DNA of 64,000 bases from Cenococcum geophilum 1.58 (lineage: Eukaryota > Ascomycota > Dothideomycetes > Gloniales > Gloniaceae). The DNA lies in the NCBI GenBank assembly GCA_001692895.1, contig KV748198.1:1896367-1960366 (forward strand). The letters run 5' to 3'. The notes beneath the pieces were generated by a model. It saw only the letters and a list, made by a program, of their open reading frames with translations, had not been told where the DNA came from and made no database searches. Position numbers and translations under genes: made by a program. Below are positions 33,730 through 47,825 of this stretch, piece after piece (the first letter of the stretch is position 1; every line of letters begins with the position of its first letter).

Positions 33730-33896
33730 TGTCGGGAATAAGGCAAGCGGTTATTATATATCGCCGTAGCACTAACGTAGCGAGGAGTCTTAAGCTCCTC
33801 GCCCTTCCTTATTCTAATAAAATATACATTAACTAATAATCACCATCATACTGTCTATAACTTGTAGATACGTAATATCACCTTATAAAACCAATA
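33730..33896 (+). repeat. Copia-1 3' LTR
   Basis: 167 bp, TGTCGGGAATAAGG to CCAATA. A purine-rich AAAAGAAGAG lies just upstream. The ATATA duplication follows. Confidence 0.9.
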
Positions 33897-33901
33897 ATAT
33901 A

Positions 33902-34793
33902 TAATTACACCATTATATTAAATAATGTTATTAATAAATAAAAGAATATTAATATTTATTTGTTTATTTTTAATATTATTTTAAACTGCCTTTTAAAGTG
34001 TATATATAAAGAGTATTTTTTATTTAAAAGTTTATTAAAAATAGGTTTACTACTTTAGTTTAATAATAGGATTAATATATAAAAGCTATTAACCACTATA
34101 ATAAATAAAATAATAAAAAAGAAGCTTTAGCTATATTTAACATTTTTAAATATATAAATGGGGAATAAACTTTTTATAAAACCAAATAATAGGCTTAAAA
34201 CAGTCTTTTATAGTAAAAATAATTAATTAATTAAAAATAAAAGCCTTTTTAATAAATTATATAATATTAAAGAGAGTAACTTTGTATTTTTAAAAATTAT
34301 TAAAATATAGTAAGTAAAAGACTTATAAATTAAGTATAAATAGGCTTAAATAGATAAATAATAGATCATTAAAAAGAGAAAGATTTAATAAGTAATTAGT
34401 AAAAAATTTGGCTCTATATAGTTGCAGAAAAAAGAATTATTTAGTTTATTGATTAAATATATAGGGCTATAGAAAAAGTGGTAAAAAAAGCTAAATAATA
34501 ATAAATAAAAAAGTATTATAAAGCAGTTAAAAGGATATTTAGGAAAAAGAGTAATAAGGTGTTTAATAGAGAAATTTAATTAATTAAGGTAGTAAAGGTA
34601 AAAGAGGCTACTGTTACACTACCCCCCTTAGGGTACGCAAATAAGGAAAATAAATCTGCTATAGAGGTTTAAGGACTATAAGCTTTAATTGGCTGGATTC
34701 GCAGCTCTTTAAAGCCTTACCTACTAGAATTATATAAATAATAGACTTGTATATCGCGAATAGCCTTAATTTTACTAAAGTGGTGATGCTAAA
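33902..34793. other. Very AT-rich remnant of the outer element(s), unassigned
   Basis: The continuation, beyond Copia-1, of the host sequence at 6838-7400. Heavy RIP; no frame longer than a few dozen codons. No domain recognised on either strand. The last ~170 bp are less degraded. Confidence 0.4.
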
Positions 34794-34798
34794 TTTAG

Positions 34799-35128
34799 TG
34801 TAACGGAATTCCCCAGAAGGTACATATTAGATAAGATAGAAGGAGGTCTTATCTATATTCTATCTACGTCCTAAAAGACACGGTTAGATAGATAAGGGGT
34901 AAAGGGTTTTGCTAGCGTCTTAAAAGGATTATATAGGGAGCTGGTTCTCCTTTAGAGAAGAACTAGTAATTAGTCTCTAAATAGAAGTGGTTAAAAGCAT
35001 TTGTCCTTTAATATATAAAACTTATTCTACCTTTAACTTACCTTTTACTTACCTTTAATTTACCTTCTACTTACCGGTAATACTGTTAATTAGATAATTA
35101 TACATTCTAGTTAGGCTGGCTTTTTATA
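34799..35128 (+). repeat. Gypsy-C 5' LTR
   Basis: 330 bp, TGTAACGGAATTCCCC to TTTTTATA (RIPed end), equal in length to the 3' copy. Confidence 0.93.
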
Positions 35129-35159
35129 ATTCTAATTACTTACAATCCGTTAGGAACGT

Positions 35160-38100
35160 ACGGCTATTAATTAACGATAACGGACTATACTTCTGTACCC
35201 TATAAAGTAACGCCCTCACCATAAAAGGCGTAGAGAGTCTCCTTAGAGGAGCGCATTCCCTCTACTTATAAAAGAGTAGACTAGGAAGCCATAGCTAGTC
35301 CGTCTAACTTTATAAGACCTTTAAAAACGATTACCACTAGGGAATTATTAGAGAGGTTACTATACGAGACCCTATAAAAAACAAAGGAGTTAAAGATACG
35401 ATTAAGATAAGTATATTAAGACTACTAAGAACAATTATAAGGATAATTAGGGGAAGTATAGACACCCTAGATACGAAGCGGACTTAAAGGGGTAACGCTA
35501 TACTACGCTGTAATATTAGAAAACCCTAAATTTCGCATAAAGGAACCTAATAAGTACTATAGTAATAGTCTCCGGAACTATAATCGTTTTATCCATTAAT
35601 ATAAAACCAAGTTTTGGCTAGATCCGAAACGTTACTCCAATAAGTATAATTAGACATTAATTACTTCTACCTTCCTGCGTGGCACTATTAAGAGTTTATA
35701 GATACACTACGAGAAGAAACTTACTATACCCCTTAAATTTAGCAAACTTAGGACCTAGTTGGTTAATTAGGTCTAAGACCCTACTAATTAAGGGATAGAC
35801 TATAACTAGTAATACCACAACGCCAAACAGCGGGATGGTTAAACTATAGTCTAGTTTATAAACTACTTAAAAGAACTAGAAGACAATATACCCTACTTAA
35901 ATCTATAGGATAACGCTATATAACTTTACTAGCTACTTACTAAGCTATAACCTAAGATTTAACAGGCTATATAAAAGAAGGGCAAAATTCCTACCTCTTA
36001 AGAAAAGCTTATCTCTAAAGCTACTTAAATTAAAAATGCTAAAAGAGACTATCTAGGTAAGCGAAAGGAACGAGACACTAATAATAAAGAGCGTAGGACT
36101 AGACCTAGCTTTAATAATAGGGGCAGATTCCAACCTAACTGCTCTACGGAAGAATAATATATGCAGGCCTCGTAGCCCTAGAGTAACGCTAGTTAACTTT
36201 AAAATAATAATAGGTAAAGACCTAATCCGTAGGAGGGGAACTGGGAGACACGTACCTGTTATAACTGCGGTAAGAAGGGCTATATAAGCCGCTTCTGCCG
36301 GTAAAAGAAGTAAGAGTTAGCCTAATTAGAAAAAGAGATAGCCTAGTAGATCTTTACTCCCTTATACTAGGCTAGTAAGAGAAAGAGGGAGTAAACTGCC
36401 GTATGGTTATTCCTGTCTCTATTTAAGTTAATAATAAATAGGTAACGCGAGACTACCTTATGGACAGCGGCGTGAGTATAGGGTTTATTTCTTAATTACT
36501 AGTAAAAGAATTAGATTTAGACCTTAGTGGCTTATAGGTACGCACTATTTAAAGTATTAAAGGCTACTAAATTCCGTGTTATGGGGAATAGACGTTTTCT
36601 ATTGCTAGCTAGGACCGCGATAGTCTATAGGACATATAGAAGATACGCTTCTATGCCGCAGAAATTAAGGGGTATAACCTTATTTTAGAATACCTATAGC
36701 TTCGCTAAGTTAACCCAGACATTAATTAGCCTTTAGCCTTATATTAACACCAGAAGTCTTAATCGCGTATTATAGTTAAGGATTAAGAGACTTTTCTAAG
36801 CTATATATAAGAAGAAGGGTGGGTATATACCATATATGCCACTCTTAACCCCAAGAATAAAGATATAGGGTATTCATTTTCGGATGTCTAGCTATACGCA
36901 GTTAAGAAACTAGAGATTCCGTAGGAATATATAAACCTAAAAGAGGTTTCTAATAAAGAGGCTGCACAAACCTTACCTAACCCTATATTAGTTAAGCATA
37001 AGATAGATATAGGGGATAAGCAACCTCCTTTCGGACCACTATATAACTTATTAGAAAACAAGCTGGCTATATTACGTTAGTATATAGTAGACAATCTTTA
37101 GAAAGGATAGATTTGGCCCTCTATAAGCCTAGTAGGGGTACCAATTATATTTATACTAAAGGACGGAACCCTTCACCTCTATATTAACTATTAGGCGCTT
37201 AATAGGATTACTATAAAGAATTACTACCTACTATCCTTAATAGGGAAGCTTATCGACAGGCTGTTAGGCGTAAAGATATTTATAAAACTAGATTTAAAAG
37301 ATATATACCATCAAATCTAGATTAAAGCCGGCGATAAATAGAAAACGGCGTTCTAAACACGGTACGGCTACTTTAAGTACTTAGTAATACCATTTGGGCT
37401 TACTAACGCCCCGGCGATATTTTAGGCCTATATTAATAAGGCATTGTTAGACCTATTAGATATAATATATATAGTCTACCTTAATAATATTATAGTCTAC
37501 TTTAATAACTATAAAGTATATACGCACTATATATAAATAGTACTAGAAAGACTACGGGAATATAAGCTCTATATAAACCTAAAAAAATGCTCTTTCTATA
37601 TTACTAGCATTAATTTTTTAGGCTTTATTATTAGCGTTAATGGAGTATTAATAGAGAAAAGTCGGGTAGACGCTATTAGGGAATAGCTATACCCTATAAC
37701 GTTTAGAGAAGTATAGGTTTTTTTAGGCACGGCGAACTTCTACCAAAGGTTTATTATTTACTATTTATAAGTAATACTCCTAATTACTAATCTACTAAAA
37801 GAATCTAAGAATGGTAAGAAGTTAGGACCCTTTATATTTAGGGAAGCTACTAAATAGGCAATAGACTGGTTAAATGATTTATTTATATCGGCGCCTATTT
37901 TAATATACTTCTACTAAGAGCTATATATATACCTTAAAACGGATATATCCGGCTTTGCCCTAGGGGCAATTATATCTTAATTAAAAGATGGAGAATAGTA
38001 TCCTATGGCGTTTTAGTTAAGGAAAATAACCCCTATAGAGCAGCGTTATATAACATACGACTAGGAGCTACTTACAATAATCGCAGCAATAAAGTACTGG

Positions 38101-39541
38101 CGATATTATTATATAGGAAGTAATTATCCTATTAAAGTCCTTATAGACTATAACAACCTAGAATACTTTATAACTATAAAGGTATTAAGCAGTTAATAAG
38201 CGAGATAGGTAAAGGCACTAATATAGTATAACTTTAAAATTATATACCGCCTAGGAAAGACAAATCCTACTAATAGGTTATTAAGATGTCTAGATTATAA
38301 GATAGGGAGAATCCAGGACAGCATAGGGGAAATAATCCCTATATTGTAAAATTTGCTTAGAAAGAAAGGAGACTCTTTCCCTAGAACTATAGAATTTTAT
38401 AGTAGGGCAAAGGTCCTAGTAATATAGCTATAAAGCGATATAATTATAGAGCTATAGAATATAGTTATAGACTAGGTTATAGACTAAGCAGATGTTATAA
38501 AGTTAGTGTACCCTAGAATTAGCGAGAATTCTGCGGGATATGCTAGAGGTATTATGGCACCTTTAACTTAACGGCGTATTAGCTGCGAGTTTTTAGATCT
38601 AAGGGGGATAGGCGAGATGCCTATCCGTAGCGTAGCATACTATATAATAGTAGGAGAATCTACTAGTACTAATGGTTTAAAACGTCTTATACTACGCCTT
38701 AAGTCTATAATAGTAGTAGGCGAAATAGAAGCAAGTAATCTATATAAAACCTTTTTAGATCTTCTTCTTTAAGCTTAATAAAGGAACGCCTTCGCCTCTA
38801 GGGAGAGGTAGAAAGATATAGTAGAGACTAACTTAGCCGGAGTTACTAAGAAGCTATAGCAGTAAGACTAAAAGGGTCTATTACGCTTTAAGGGTGCTAT
38901 ATATATCCTAAAGGACTAAGCGATTTAAGATAAAATCCTAAAGGCCTTTTATAATAACCCTCTTAGGGGTTACTATAGTGCTAACAGAACCCTTAAGGCC
39001 GTTTAAAGGAAATACTTTTAGGACGGAATATCTAAAGAGGTTAAGGACTATATATTAAGGTATAATACATGCTAAAGGATATAGATATCCAGGTATCGCC
39101 TATACGGCGAGTTATTAGTACTTCTTATTCCGTAGGGACCTATATTAGAATTAATAATAGATTTTATTATAGGCTTACCCCCTACTAAGATAAGAACTGG
39201 AGAGGTTGCTAACGCTATTTTAGTAATTGTTAATAGGTATATAAAGTTTTTAGAATACTTTACTATTATAATAATAATTACGGCAGTAGAACTAGCAGAC
39301 CTGTTTTTAAAACAGTGGCTCTTATTTAGCACGCTAAGGGGAATTATATTTAATAGAGGTACCGTATTTAATAGTGCATTTTAGTCTTTATTCTATCTCT
39401 TATTGAAAATACGGCGAAGGATAAGTACTACCTTTTACCCGTAAATAGACGGGCTAATAAAGCGTCTAAATGCGTTATTAGAACACTACCTCCGCTGCTA
39501 TATTAATTATTAATAGGATAATTGGATATTGTAATTGGCTT
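35160..39541 (+). pseudogene. Gypsy-C gag-pol, up to the LINE insertion (broken)
   Basis: gag with a near-intact zinc knuckle CYNCGKKGYISRFC (~36255), protease YLMDSGVSIGF (~36460), RT with the YLDD box as YLNNIIVY (~37480) and NFYQRFI (~37735), RNase H (~37860-38290), and integrase with DFIIGLPP (~39165) to LALVQY just before the LINE. Stops are present but fewer than in Copia-1. Confidence 0.85.
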
Positions 39542-39697
39542 TAGTGTAGTATATAATAATAATTTATTGCTTAACGTCCGATTCGGATCCCTATTAAGCC
39601 TACGCGGACTACTCCTTATATACATATAGGGAGAAAACTCTATTTAAGAAAACCCCGTAATCCATCTCCCTGCCTTTTAGGACTTGCCTATAGGGCA

Positions 39698-40123
39698 TAT
39701 AACGGAACCTTGTAGCAGGAACTACGATAGGCTCGTCAATAGGCTAGGTGTATAGGAAATGCAAGTACAAAAGTCGGTCAGCGTAATAACAACTAGTAGA
39801 GTGGTTGCCCAATAGATTAACTCTAATTATATTCTAAGAATCACTATAAGGAAGGAACTATCTAGGTAGGGACTAAGGGTCCTTAAATACACAACCGTAC
39901 TCCTAAGAAAGTTATTACTCTATCTGCTCTGTCTACTCTATTTGCTCTATAATAGATCTTACAGATTATATAGATTATATAGATTATATTACGTAACTCT
40001 GCTTACTATTCCTCGTTACATAGTTCCACGGGTTCTATCCTAAACCGTGCTTATATTAACTAACTAGCTTCTTCCGATTCCTCTCTAAGTAGTTATAATA
40101 TTGTGCTTAAAGCGTCCGTAACA
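39698..40123 (-). repeat. Gypsy-B2 3' LTR (left copy)
   Basis: 426 bp, starting TATAACGGAACC (TG altered to TA) and ending GTCCGTAACA. Confidence 0.92.
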
Positions 40124-40139
40124 CCATCTCCCTCCTCTT

Positions 40140-43100
40140 TATCTTCGTCCTTAAAGATTCCTAGCATCTCCAGGTTATTTACTAGAGGTATAATATCCGT
40201 CTAATTAATTTGGTTAATATTGTTACTTATAATACCTAAAGCACCTTCTTCTTCCTCTACAGCCCGTCGGTCTCGTACTATTACTATAATATTGTCTCTT
40301 AGTGAGATAATGCTATCTCCGTGTTCTTATTGCGCGAAAGAGGGGCTAGTTTACGTTACGTTGGCGAGTCCTTCGTCCTAGCAACCTTCCTCTTATTTGG
40401 AGTGCACTAAAGCGAATATTCAGTTATCCTATAACGTTTGCTCTATCTCTAATATTAAATATACGCGACCTATTACTCTTAATAGTCGTTTAGTTCCCTA
40501 ATTAATTTATCTTAGGGTCTTATGTTTAGTTTAAGGCAAAAAAACTTAAGGGTAATCTTACCGCAGCGCTAGCGGAAGCTTATCGTCGATCTAAAGAGTC
40601 TGCTTGTGCCCTTAAGGCTTAACAGTCTGCCTTTATAAAAGTTTAGCGTCTTTAACGCGTTTATAAAAAGGTTCGCTTTAAGGAGTAGAAACTTATAGAA
40701 TAAGGTCTTTAGGAACTAGGTAATAAAAGAACAGATTCTCCTTTAATAGAGAAGGAAACAGATCTAAGTAGTTCAGCAACTGTTCTTCTTAGGTCCCCCT
40801 TAGGTAACTTATTCTTTAGCGATTCTTCTTTATTAATACTACCTAACCTAATCTCTTCCAATACTCCCATACCTTTTCTATAGCGTTCTTTAAATTCTCT
40901 AATAGCTCCTAGGTAGTCTTAGTATAGCCTATCTACTTAACTTTATACCATATTTTATTGTTAACGTCCTTATAGCTAACAATCTTCAAAACTTACTATT
41001 TGTCTTCTTCCTATCCTCTATACATATCTGCTTTATAAACTAGTAGCTTAACATTCCTATATACTAGTTCTAGCATTACAATATACTATATAGGGTAGAT
41101 CTTCATTTTAGCTAGTAGGTTTAACTTAAACGTAACTGGTGAAATCCTCTGCGTAATTTTAAAAGGTCCTAGTCTAACGTAGTCCAATTTCTTACTTAGT
41201 TGTCAACTCTTGAAATTTTTATATAGTAGCCACACTTTATCTCCCTCCTTAAGATCTAGTCCCTTAGATCTCTTAGCATTATAGTACTTTTTTATTCTCT
41301 CTTATACTTTCTTTACTAATTCCGTAAGGTCTGCATAAAGATTCATTAATATCTTCATTCTTTTTTTAGCTATACTACTTATTTTCTTTACTTGCCGTAG
41401 TAACAACAATGTTCTTAGCTTATATCCATAATTTGCCTTAAATAGTAATATGCCTATTCCTTCTTAAGGTGTTGCATTATATATAAACTATATAACTAGT
41501 AATAGCGATACCCAATTATTTTATGCATAATTGATATAATGCCTTAGATACTGCTCTAGCGTCTAATTTAATCTTTTCGTTTAACCGTCTGTCTGTGGAT
41601 AATATGCGGTAGAAGTTACTGCTTAAACTTCTTACTCCGCTAAGAACACTTCCTAGAATGCTACTACAAATCTTAGATCTCTATCCGATATAATTTTACT
41701 TAGTGCTCTATATCTTATGAATATTTCTTTAACATAGATTCTAGCGACATCTTCTACTAAGATTTCTTCTATATATGCTATGAAGTATCCCCACTTTATA
41801 AGCTTGTCTACTATTACTAAGATCGCGTCGTGATCTTATCCAGTAATAGGATCTTTTAATTTTAGCAACTTAATAATAAAGTCCTATAATATAACCTCCT
41901 ATAGTCTTTCTAGTGTTTTGATAGGTTGTAGCCCTCCATACAGCTTATGCCTTGTTAGTTTATTCCTTTAGTAATCTAAACATTCCTTTATAACCCTTCT
42001 AGCCATTCTCCAAATTCCGTCGATAATGTACTCCTCCTAGAGTCTTAATACTAAGCCCGTAGCTCCATTATATCCTTAAGTTAGTCCCTTATAAAAGTCC
42101 TCCACGAACTACTCTGCTATGCTTCTTAGGATATACCTTACTTCTCAATTTTCGTATATATCCGTTTATAGATCTTCTAGCTATACTTCTAGAATTCTTT
42201 ACGCCTAAAAGCTTTCTAGTGTCTTATAGACCTTCTCTAATTCATTATCTTCTTAAGTTGCTATAATTTTCGGGTAATTATACCTAATTAATCCGTCTGT
42301 ATCTTTTCGTAATAAAGCCCCTAATGGCTTTTCCTTATTTTGTAGTTTAGCTTTGCGGCTTAGAGTATCTGCCCGCGTATTGTCCGTGCCTTTAGTATAC
42401 TAAATCTCGAAATGGTATTCCGTAAGCATCTCTGCCTATCTAACCTGTCTTTAGTTAAGTTCCTTTATTATTAGGAATCCTATTAGGTTCTTATAATCCG
42501 TTTTGACCATAAATGGTTTCTCTATACCTTATAAGAATGCTCTTTATTTCTTTAATACTGTAACTATACCTAACAACTCCTTGTTGTAGATATCATAGTT
42601 TAACTCTAGTAGTGTTATTTTCTAACTATAGTATGCCACTAGGTACTATCTATCTTAATACCTTTATATAAAGCACGCCCCTAGTATATAGTCTAATATA
42701 TCTATTTCTACAACCGTCTCTAGTCCTAGTTAATAGATCTTAAGAACTAGCTCCTAGGTAAACAACTCTTTAACTTTCTTAAAGAGTTCTCTTTACTCTT
42801 CCCCCCATGCCTATAGTTCTTCTTTCTTTATTAATTGTGTGAATGGTTTAATATTCTTTAACTACTACGCTATAAACCTTCTACAGTAATTGCAAAATCC
42901 TAGAAACGATCTTAACTATATAACGTTCTCTGGTTTCTACCAATTTACTATAGCCTCGATCTTCTTTAGATCTATACTAAGTTGGCCTAGTTTAATAATA
43001 AATCTAACGAAATCGGTCTTCCTAGTAAAGAACTCGCATTTCTTAATTACTACTAGCATCTGTTCCTCTTATAGTTTCTTTAAAACCTATTTAACGTGTT

Positions 43101-46100
43101 CCCCGTGTTCTTCCTTAGTTATTAAGTAAATAATAATATTATCGAGGTATACTATAACAAATTCATCCAAGTATTTTCCTAATATATTGTTAATACGCTT
43201 CTAGAACGTTGCTAGTGCGTTTATAAGCCCGAATTGTATAACTAATAGTTTATATAGTCCTTCCTTTAACCTAAAGGCTGCCTTCTATTTGTCGCCTTCT
43301 TTAATCCTAATCTAATAGTACGCCCATCTCAGATCTATCTTTATAAAGATTTGCGCATTGCCTATCCTATCTTAGATTTCGCTAATTAAGGGTAAAGGAT
43401 ATCTATCCTTCCTAGTGATGCTGTTTAACTGTCTATAGTCAATACACAGCCTTAGTTTGCTATTTTTCTTTAGTACGAATAGTACTAGATAACCCGCTAA
43501 TGACTGCGATAGTCTGATATATCCCTTTCGTAGATTTTCCTAGATAAACTCTTTTAACGCTCTACCTTTTTCTTCGGTAAACTTATAGATTAGAAAGAAC
43601 CTTAGACTTATTCCTAGTTCTAATTCTATTTTATAATCCTATACTATATATTCTAACAGTTTTTCACTTTCTAGTGACCATAGTTTCTTACCGTACTTAT
43701 GGTATCTTTTTGGTATATAGCTTAGTCCTTTTTCTGTTTCTTTATAGGTTGCTCCTACTTAGTACTATACCAACTTAGCTTATCGTCACATCTTACGGCG
43801 TTAAGTATCTCTAATATTAACCTGACCTATAATCCAATCGATCCTTAGATTGTATTNCTGTAACTAAGGCATGCCTAATACTGCCTTGTCCCGTCCTAAT
43901 AGTAGGATATTAAAAGACATCTTAATTTGTCTTCCTTTAATAGTTATCTAAATAGGTCCTATTTTAAGATTNATAATCCCTCCTCTATAGGTTATTAGAT
44001 CTCCTAAAATTGTAACTAATAGGTAAGGTTACTCCTTTTGTCTATAAGGTAGTCCCATTCTCTTAACTACTACTAATAAGATATGGTTTCGCATTACTCC
44101 ACTATCTATTAGCGCTTTAAACTGCTAATCTTGCTAATTAATCCGTAAATTTAGGTATTGTCCTTAAATTCCTTTAAGGGTCTAAGGCTCTACTACTAGC
44201 TCCCTCTAGTCCTGTGGGCCTCTACTTTTTCTAACTATTAGCTACTTAATCCTAGTGTACTTAACTCACTCTTTAGCCAATACCTAGTTCGTTTTTTATC
44301 TTTAATATACCATAGACACGTATTTTCTAGGCATTCCTACCACTATTATCTGTCTAAGCATTCTTCCGTAAGGAATCTTCCTAGTTAAAGTACTAAACTT
44401 CCTTCCTCTTGGGTCTCTATTAGATGCCATCTATGCATATATTTGGCATTCCTATACTATTACTCGTCCGTTATCCAGTATATCCTTATAGGGTATTTCC
44501 GATTCTTTTCTTTCGGATTCTTATGCATTTCGCATATATCGTCTACGCACGCAATCTATAATAACGTGTGGTATACTAGGTGCTTTAGGTTAACTCTTAG
44601 CTTATCTTCGTCCCTAAGTTTAAACCTTTATCGTGCTAATCTAAATGTTGCGACTTCATTCGCGGGTACTAAGATGCGTCTCTCGCTTCTCTAGTCCTCT
44701 AAACGTTCCTCTAGATCCTTTAACGTTATAATTAAGGCTCCTTTAATATGCGTTATAGCCTTCTCTATAATTAGGTAGTCCTAGATAACTTTTTTATCCA
44801 ACTATATATAGAAATCTTCCTACTTATTATTGTGCCTTTATCTATACCACTTTTAGTATAGCTGCTAGAGTGTATACAGTCTGTCTATAAGGAAATATCT
44901 CTTTATTGCTATATCGTAATAGCCTTTAGTATATCGTTCTTTAAACCTAGTAGGAATCCCTAGATCCTCTTCTTATTCCAGTTTAGTAAGCCACTTAGCC
45001 CTTAGTATACCTACTTTTGGCCTATTAGTAATTCTTTATACTAGTACTCTATCCTTTATACGTCCCAATATGCTAGATCTTCTATCTAGTTTCTGTTCTT
45101 ACCACGCGATAATTCTTTACCTAAATTCTTCCATGGTTTCTTTTGGTTTGCGCCTTACGCTCTAATCCTTAAAGTCGTCTTGCTTCTTAATCCTAGTATC
45201 AATTTTTCGATCTTTAATCCGAATACTTTGTTTAACTAGTAAATCCTCTAGGTCCATATATTCGTCTCCTAGTTTAGTCGCTATTTATACCACAGATTCT
45301 CTAATCTATAAAGAAGCTCCTAGCCTCTTACCTATAGGTGTCTTAATTCGTACCCCAAATCCTTAACCCTTCGGGTTCTTCAATCCCGAGCTTGCTTCTA
45401 ACTTAAGTTTAGCCCCTACCTTAGTCTAATTAGGCTTAACTAGTGTCCTCATCTCGTCTTAAGAATCTTATGTCGTTGGGAATTCTTATCCCGAGCTTAT
45501 TTATATGTCTTTAAACTAAGCTACTACTCTACTCCATCGGTTTCTATCCGTTATAGGTCCTTAAGCTTACCTTATCTCGTCTTAAGAATCTTAGTTGTCT
45601 CTTATCTTATCTTAAGAATCTTAAGCCTTTAGCCCTTTGCCTTTATTAAGTGCCAAAGTAGTTCGCTATCCTACTTCTTTTACGTCTCGTAAAGCGATAG
45701 ACATTATATCTAGTGGGGTTTTAATCCCTACTAATGTTCCCTATTCTGTAGTGGAATTATCCTCTACCTCTAGTATAACATCTCCAAGGTCTGCTCACTC
45801 CCAGTAAGCGGCCCTTATTGCCTTATCATCACGGAATATTTCGCCTAGGTCAAATTTATCGTCCTTAATATCCGATCTGCGAACTAGTTCGTTAGTTCCT
45901 CTATATCCTATAGGTACTAGCTCCTATAGCTAATAGCTTACGCCGTACTTAGCGTCTTTATAAATTTGGCATACGTTATTATAACAAAACGCAAAACTTT
46001 TAATTAAACATTCTTTTGTTCCTCGCAGCATATTATCGTCCCTCTATACGTATATATTGTCTGCTAGTTTCGTGCCTTTTACTACATAGTAACTCTGCCC

Positions 46101-47150
46101 ACTTCTATAGTCTTTAACGTAATGACCCTGTTTTCCGCAATTTATATAAGCTCCTTCTTTAAACTATTTCTCTTATTGTAGAGTCCGCCTAAATGTCTTC
46201 TACTGTTAAAATCCCTAATTCGGCCTTTACTCCTTAGACCTTTAATTACCTAATCCTTATCCTCTAGGTTTCTATAGTTTGCTCCATCTCTTATAGGCTT
46301 CTTTAGTACCACTTAGGTCCATTAGCTCTGCGCTATACCATAGTTTCTAACTTAGCTTTTATCGTTGCGTACTCTACGCCTTATACAACTATAGAACTTT
46401 ATCCTAGCCCTTCTTAGCCTGTTCCCTTTAGTAGATCTAATTATTAATCTTAATTACCTAATCTATTAGTTCCCTTAGGGTATCCATATCTTCCATTAGG
46501 ATAATCGCGTCCTAGACTTTAGCCTTAAGTCCCTGTTTATACTATACTATAAGCGCCTTATTATTCCACTCTACTTATATTGCTAGTGTCTGGAACTATA
46601 TTGTATACTTAATTGCTGAAGTTCGTTATACGAGATTCTAAAGTTTTCTTTCTGCTATAGTCGTTTCTTCTGGGTCTCTAAATATCTGCGTAAGTCGTTC
46701 TACGAATCCTTCCTAACTTAAGAACATAAATCGCACGTCTTAGTTAGTGGTCGTTATTCCGTTTACCTGTATCTCTATAAGGTAGGGTTTAAACCACTTA
46801 AGTGCTTTTCCTAATAAGAATAGTCCTGTATAGGCTATCCAATCCACAGGTATAGGTAACTTTACTCCCTCCTATAAGACCTTAAAGTATATCTGCGTAA
46901 GGAATCCTTTAAGCTTTAACCTCTCTCCTATAAATCTCTTAATTAATAGTAGCTTAATCTTTACTGCTCCTATCCCGTTAAGTCTTTCTTCCAACACTAT
47001 ATTGTTAGCTGTTAACTAGTTAACTATTTCCTATAGCTGTCCGACCGTCACAGGTTGCTATAAGTCAGTATCTACTATACTAGTATTACCTCCTGTCCTT
47101 AAAGTAGTTGCTGCCGTCAATGGCGTCGTGGTAGCTGCTTTTGGTGGCAT
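40140..47150 (-). pseudogene. Gypsy-B2 gag-pol (broken)
   Basis: MPPKAATTTPLTAATT at 47150, knuckle near 46150, RT core near 43000-43300, integrase beyond. Near 40880-40985 a chromodomain-like module reads WYKVK*IGYTKTT*ELLENL. Stops mostly replace Trp and Gln. Confidence 0.82.
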
Positions 47151-47194
47151 GTTATTTGACTTCTTATATTAATACCGTAACTAGGTAGTGATTG

Positions 47195-47620
47195 TGTAAC
47201 GGAACCTTGTAGCAGGAACTACAATAGGCTTATCAATAGGCTAGGTGTATAGGAAATGCAAGTATAAAAGTCGGTCAGCGTAATAACAACTAGTAGAGTG
47301 GTTACCCAACAGATTAACTCCAATTATATTCTAAGAATCACTATAAGGAAGGAACTATCTAGGTAGGGACTGAGGGTCCTTAAATACACAACTATACTCC
47401 TAAGAAAGTTGTTGCTCTGTCTGCTCTGTCTGCTCTATTCGCTCTGTAATAGATCTTACAGATTATACAGATCATACAGATCACATCACGTGACTCTGCT
47501 TACCATTCCTCGTCATATGGTTCTACGGGTTCCATCCTGGACCGTGCTTGTATTAACCAACTAGCTTCTTCCGACTCCTCTCCAAGTAGTCGTAACATTG
47601 TGCTTAAAGCGTCCGTAACA
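47195..47620 (-). repeat. Gypsy-B2 5' LTR (right copy)
   Basis: 426 bp, TGTAACGGAACC to GTCCGTAACA. The inner half keeps CG and CA sites that are lost in the left copy. Confidence 0.92.
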
Positions 47621-47825
47621 GGGCGCCTGCGAGGCGCCTGCGAGTCACCTGTGGTGCTCCTACTACCTTACTTTTTGACCTCCTTAGGAACCACTGCTGC
47701 CGTAACAAGCCTACGGACGCGCTAGTATTGTAAACTTTACTCTACTGCTATAGAGTCATTAGGGGGCACCCGTTGCTCACCCCCCTACCTTCTATTGCCA
47801 TTTCCTTTGTAACCCAGAACTAGTT

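Larger units (their letters stand above)
7406..33896 (+). mobile_element. Copia-1: Ty1/copia LTR retrotransposon, nested and RIPed
   Basis: LTRs at 7406-7569 and 33730-33896 bound this element, with ATATA on each side (7401-7405, 33897-33901). Coding order is plus-strand gag, protease, integrase, reverse transcriptase, RNase H, which is copia order. Gypsy-A (9319-15304) interrupts the gag zinc-knuckle region and Copia-2 (16652-31068) interrupts the integrase C-terminal region. Across the latter the reading frame rejoins exactly once one copy of the duplication GTTAT is removed. Its own sequence totals about 6.1 kb. Stops replace Gln and Trp codons throughout, so it is dead. Confidence 0.9.
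39698..47620 (-). mobile_element. Gypsy-B2: Ty3/gypsy element, family B, second copy
   Basis: A 7923-bp element with 426-bp LTRs, flanked by GGGCA (39693-39697) and GGGCG (47621-47625), a one-base RIP-type difference. Inserted in the LINE. Minus orientation, gag ATG at 47150. Less mutated than B1 in places: the zinc knuckle keeps NCGKQGHYVKD. Confidence 0.92.
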
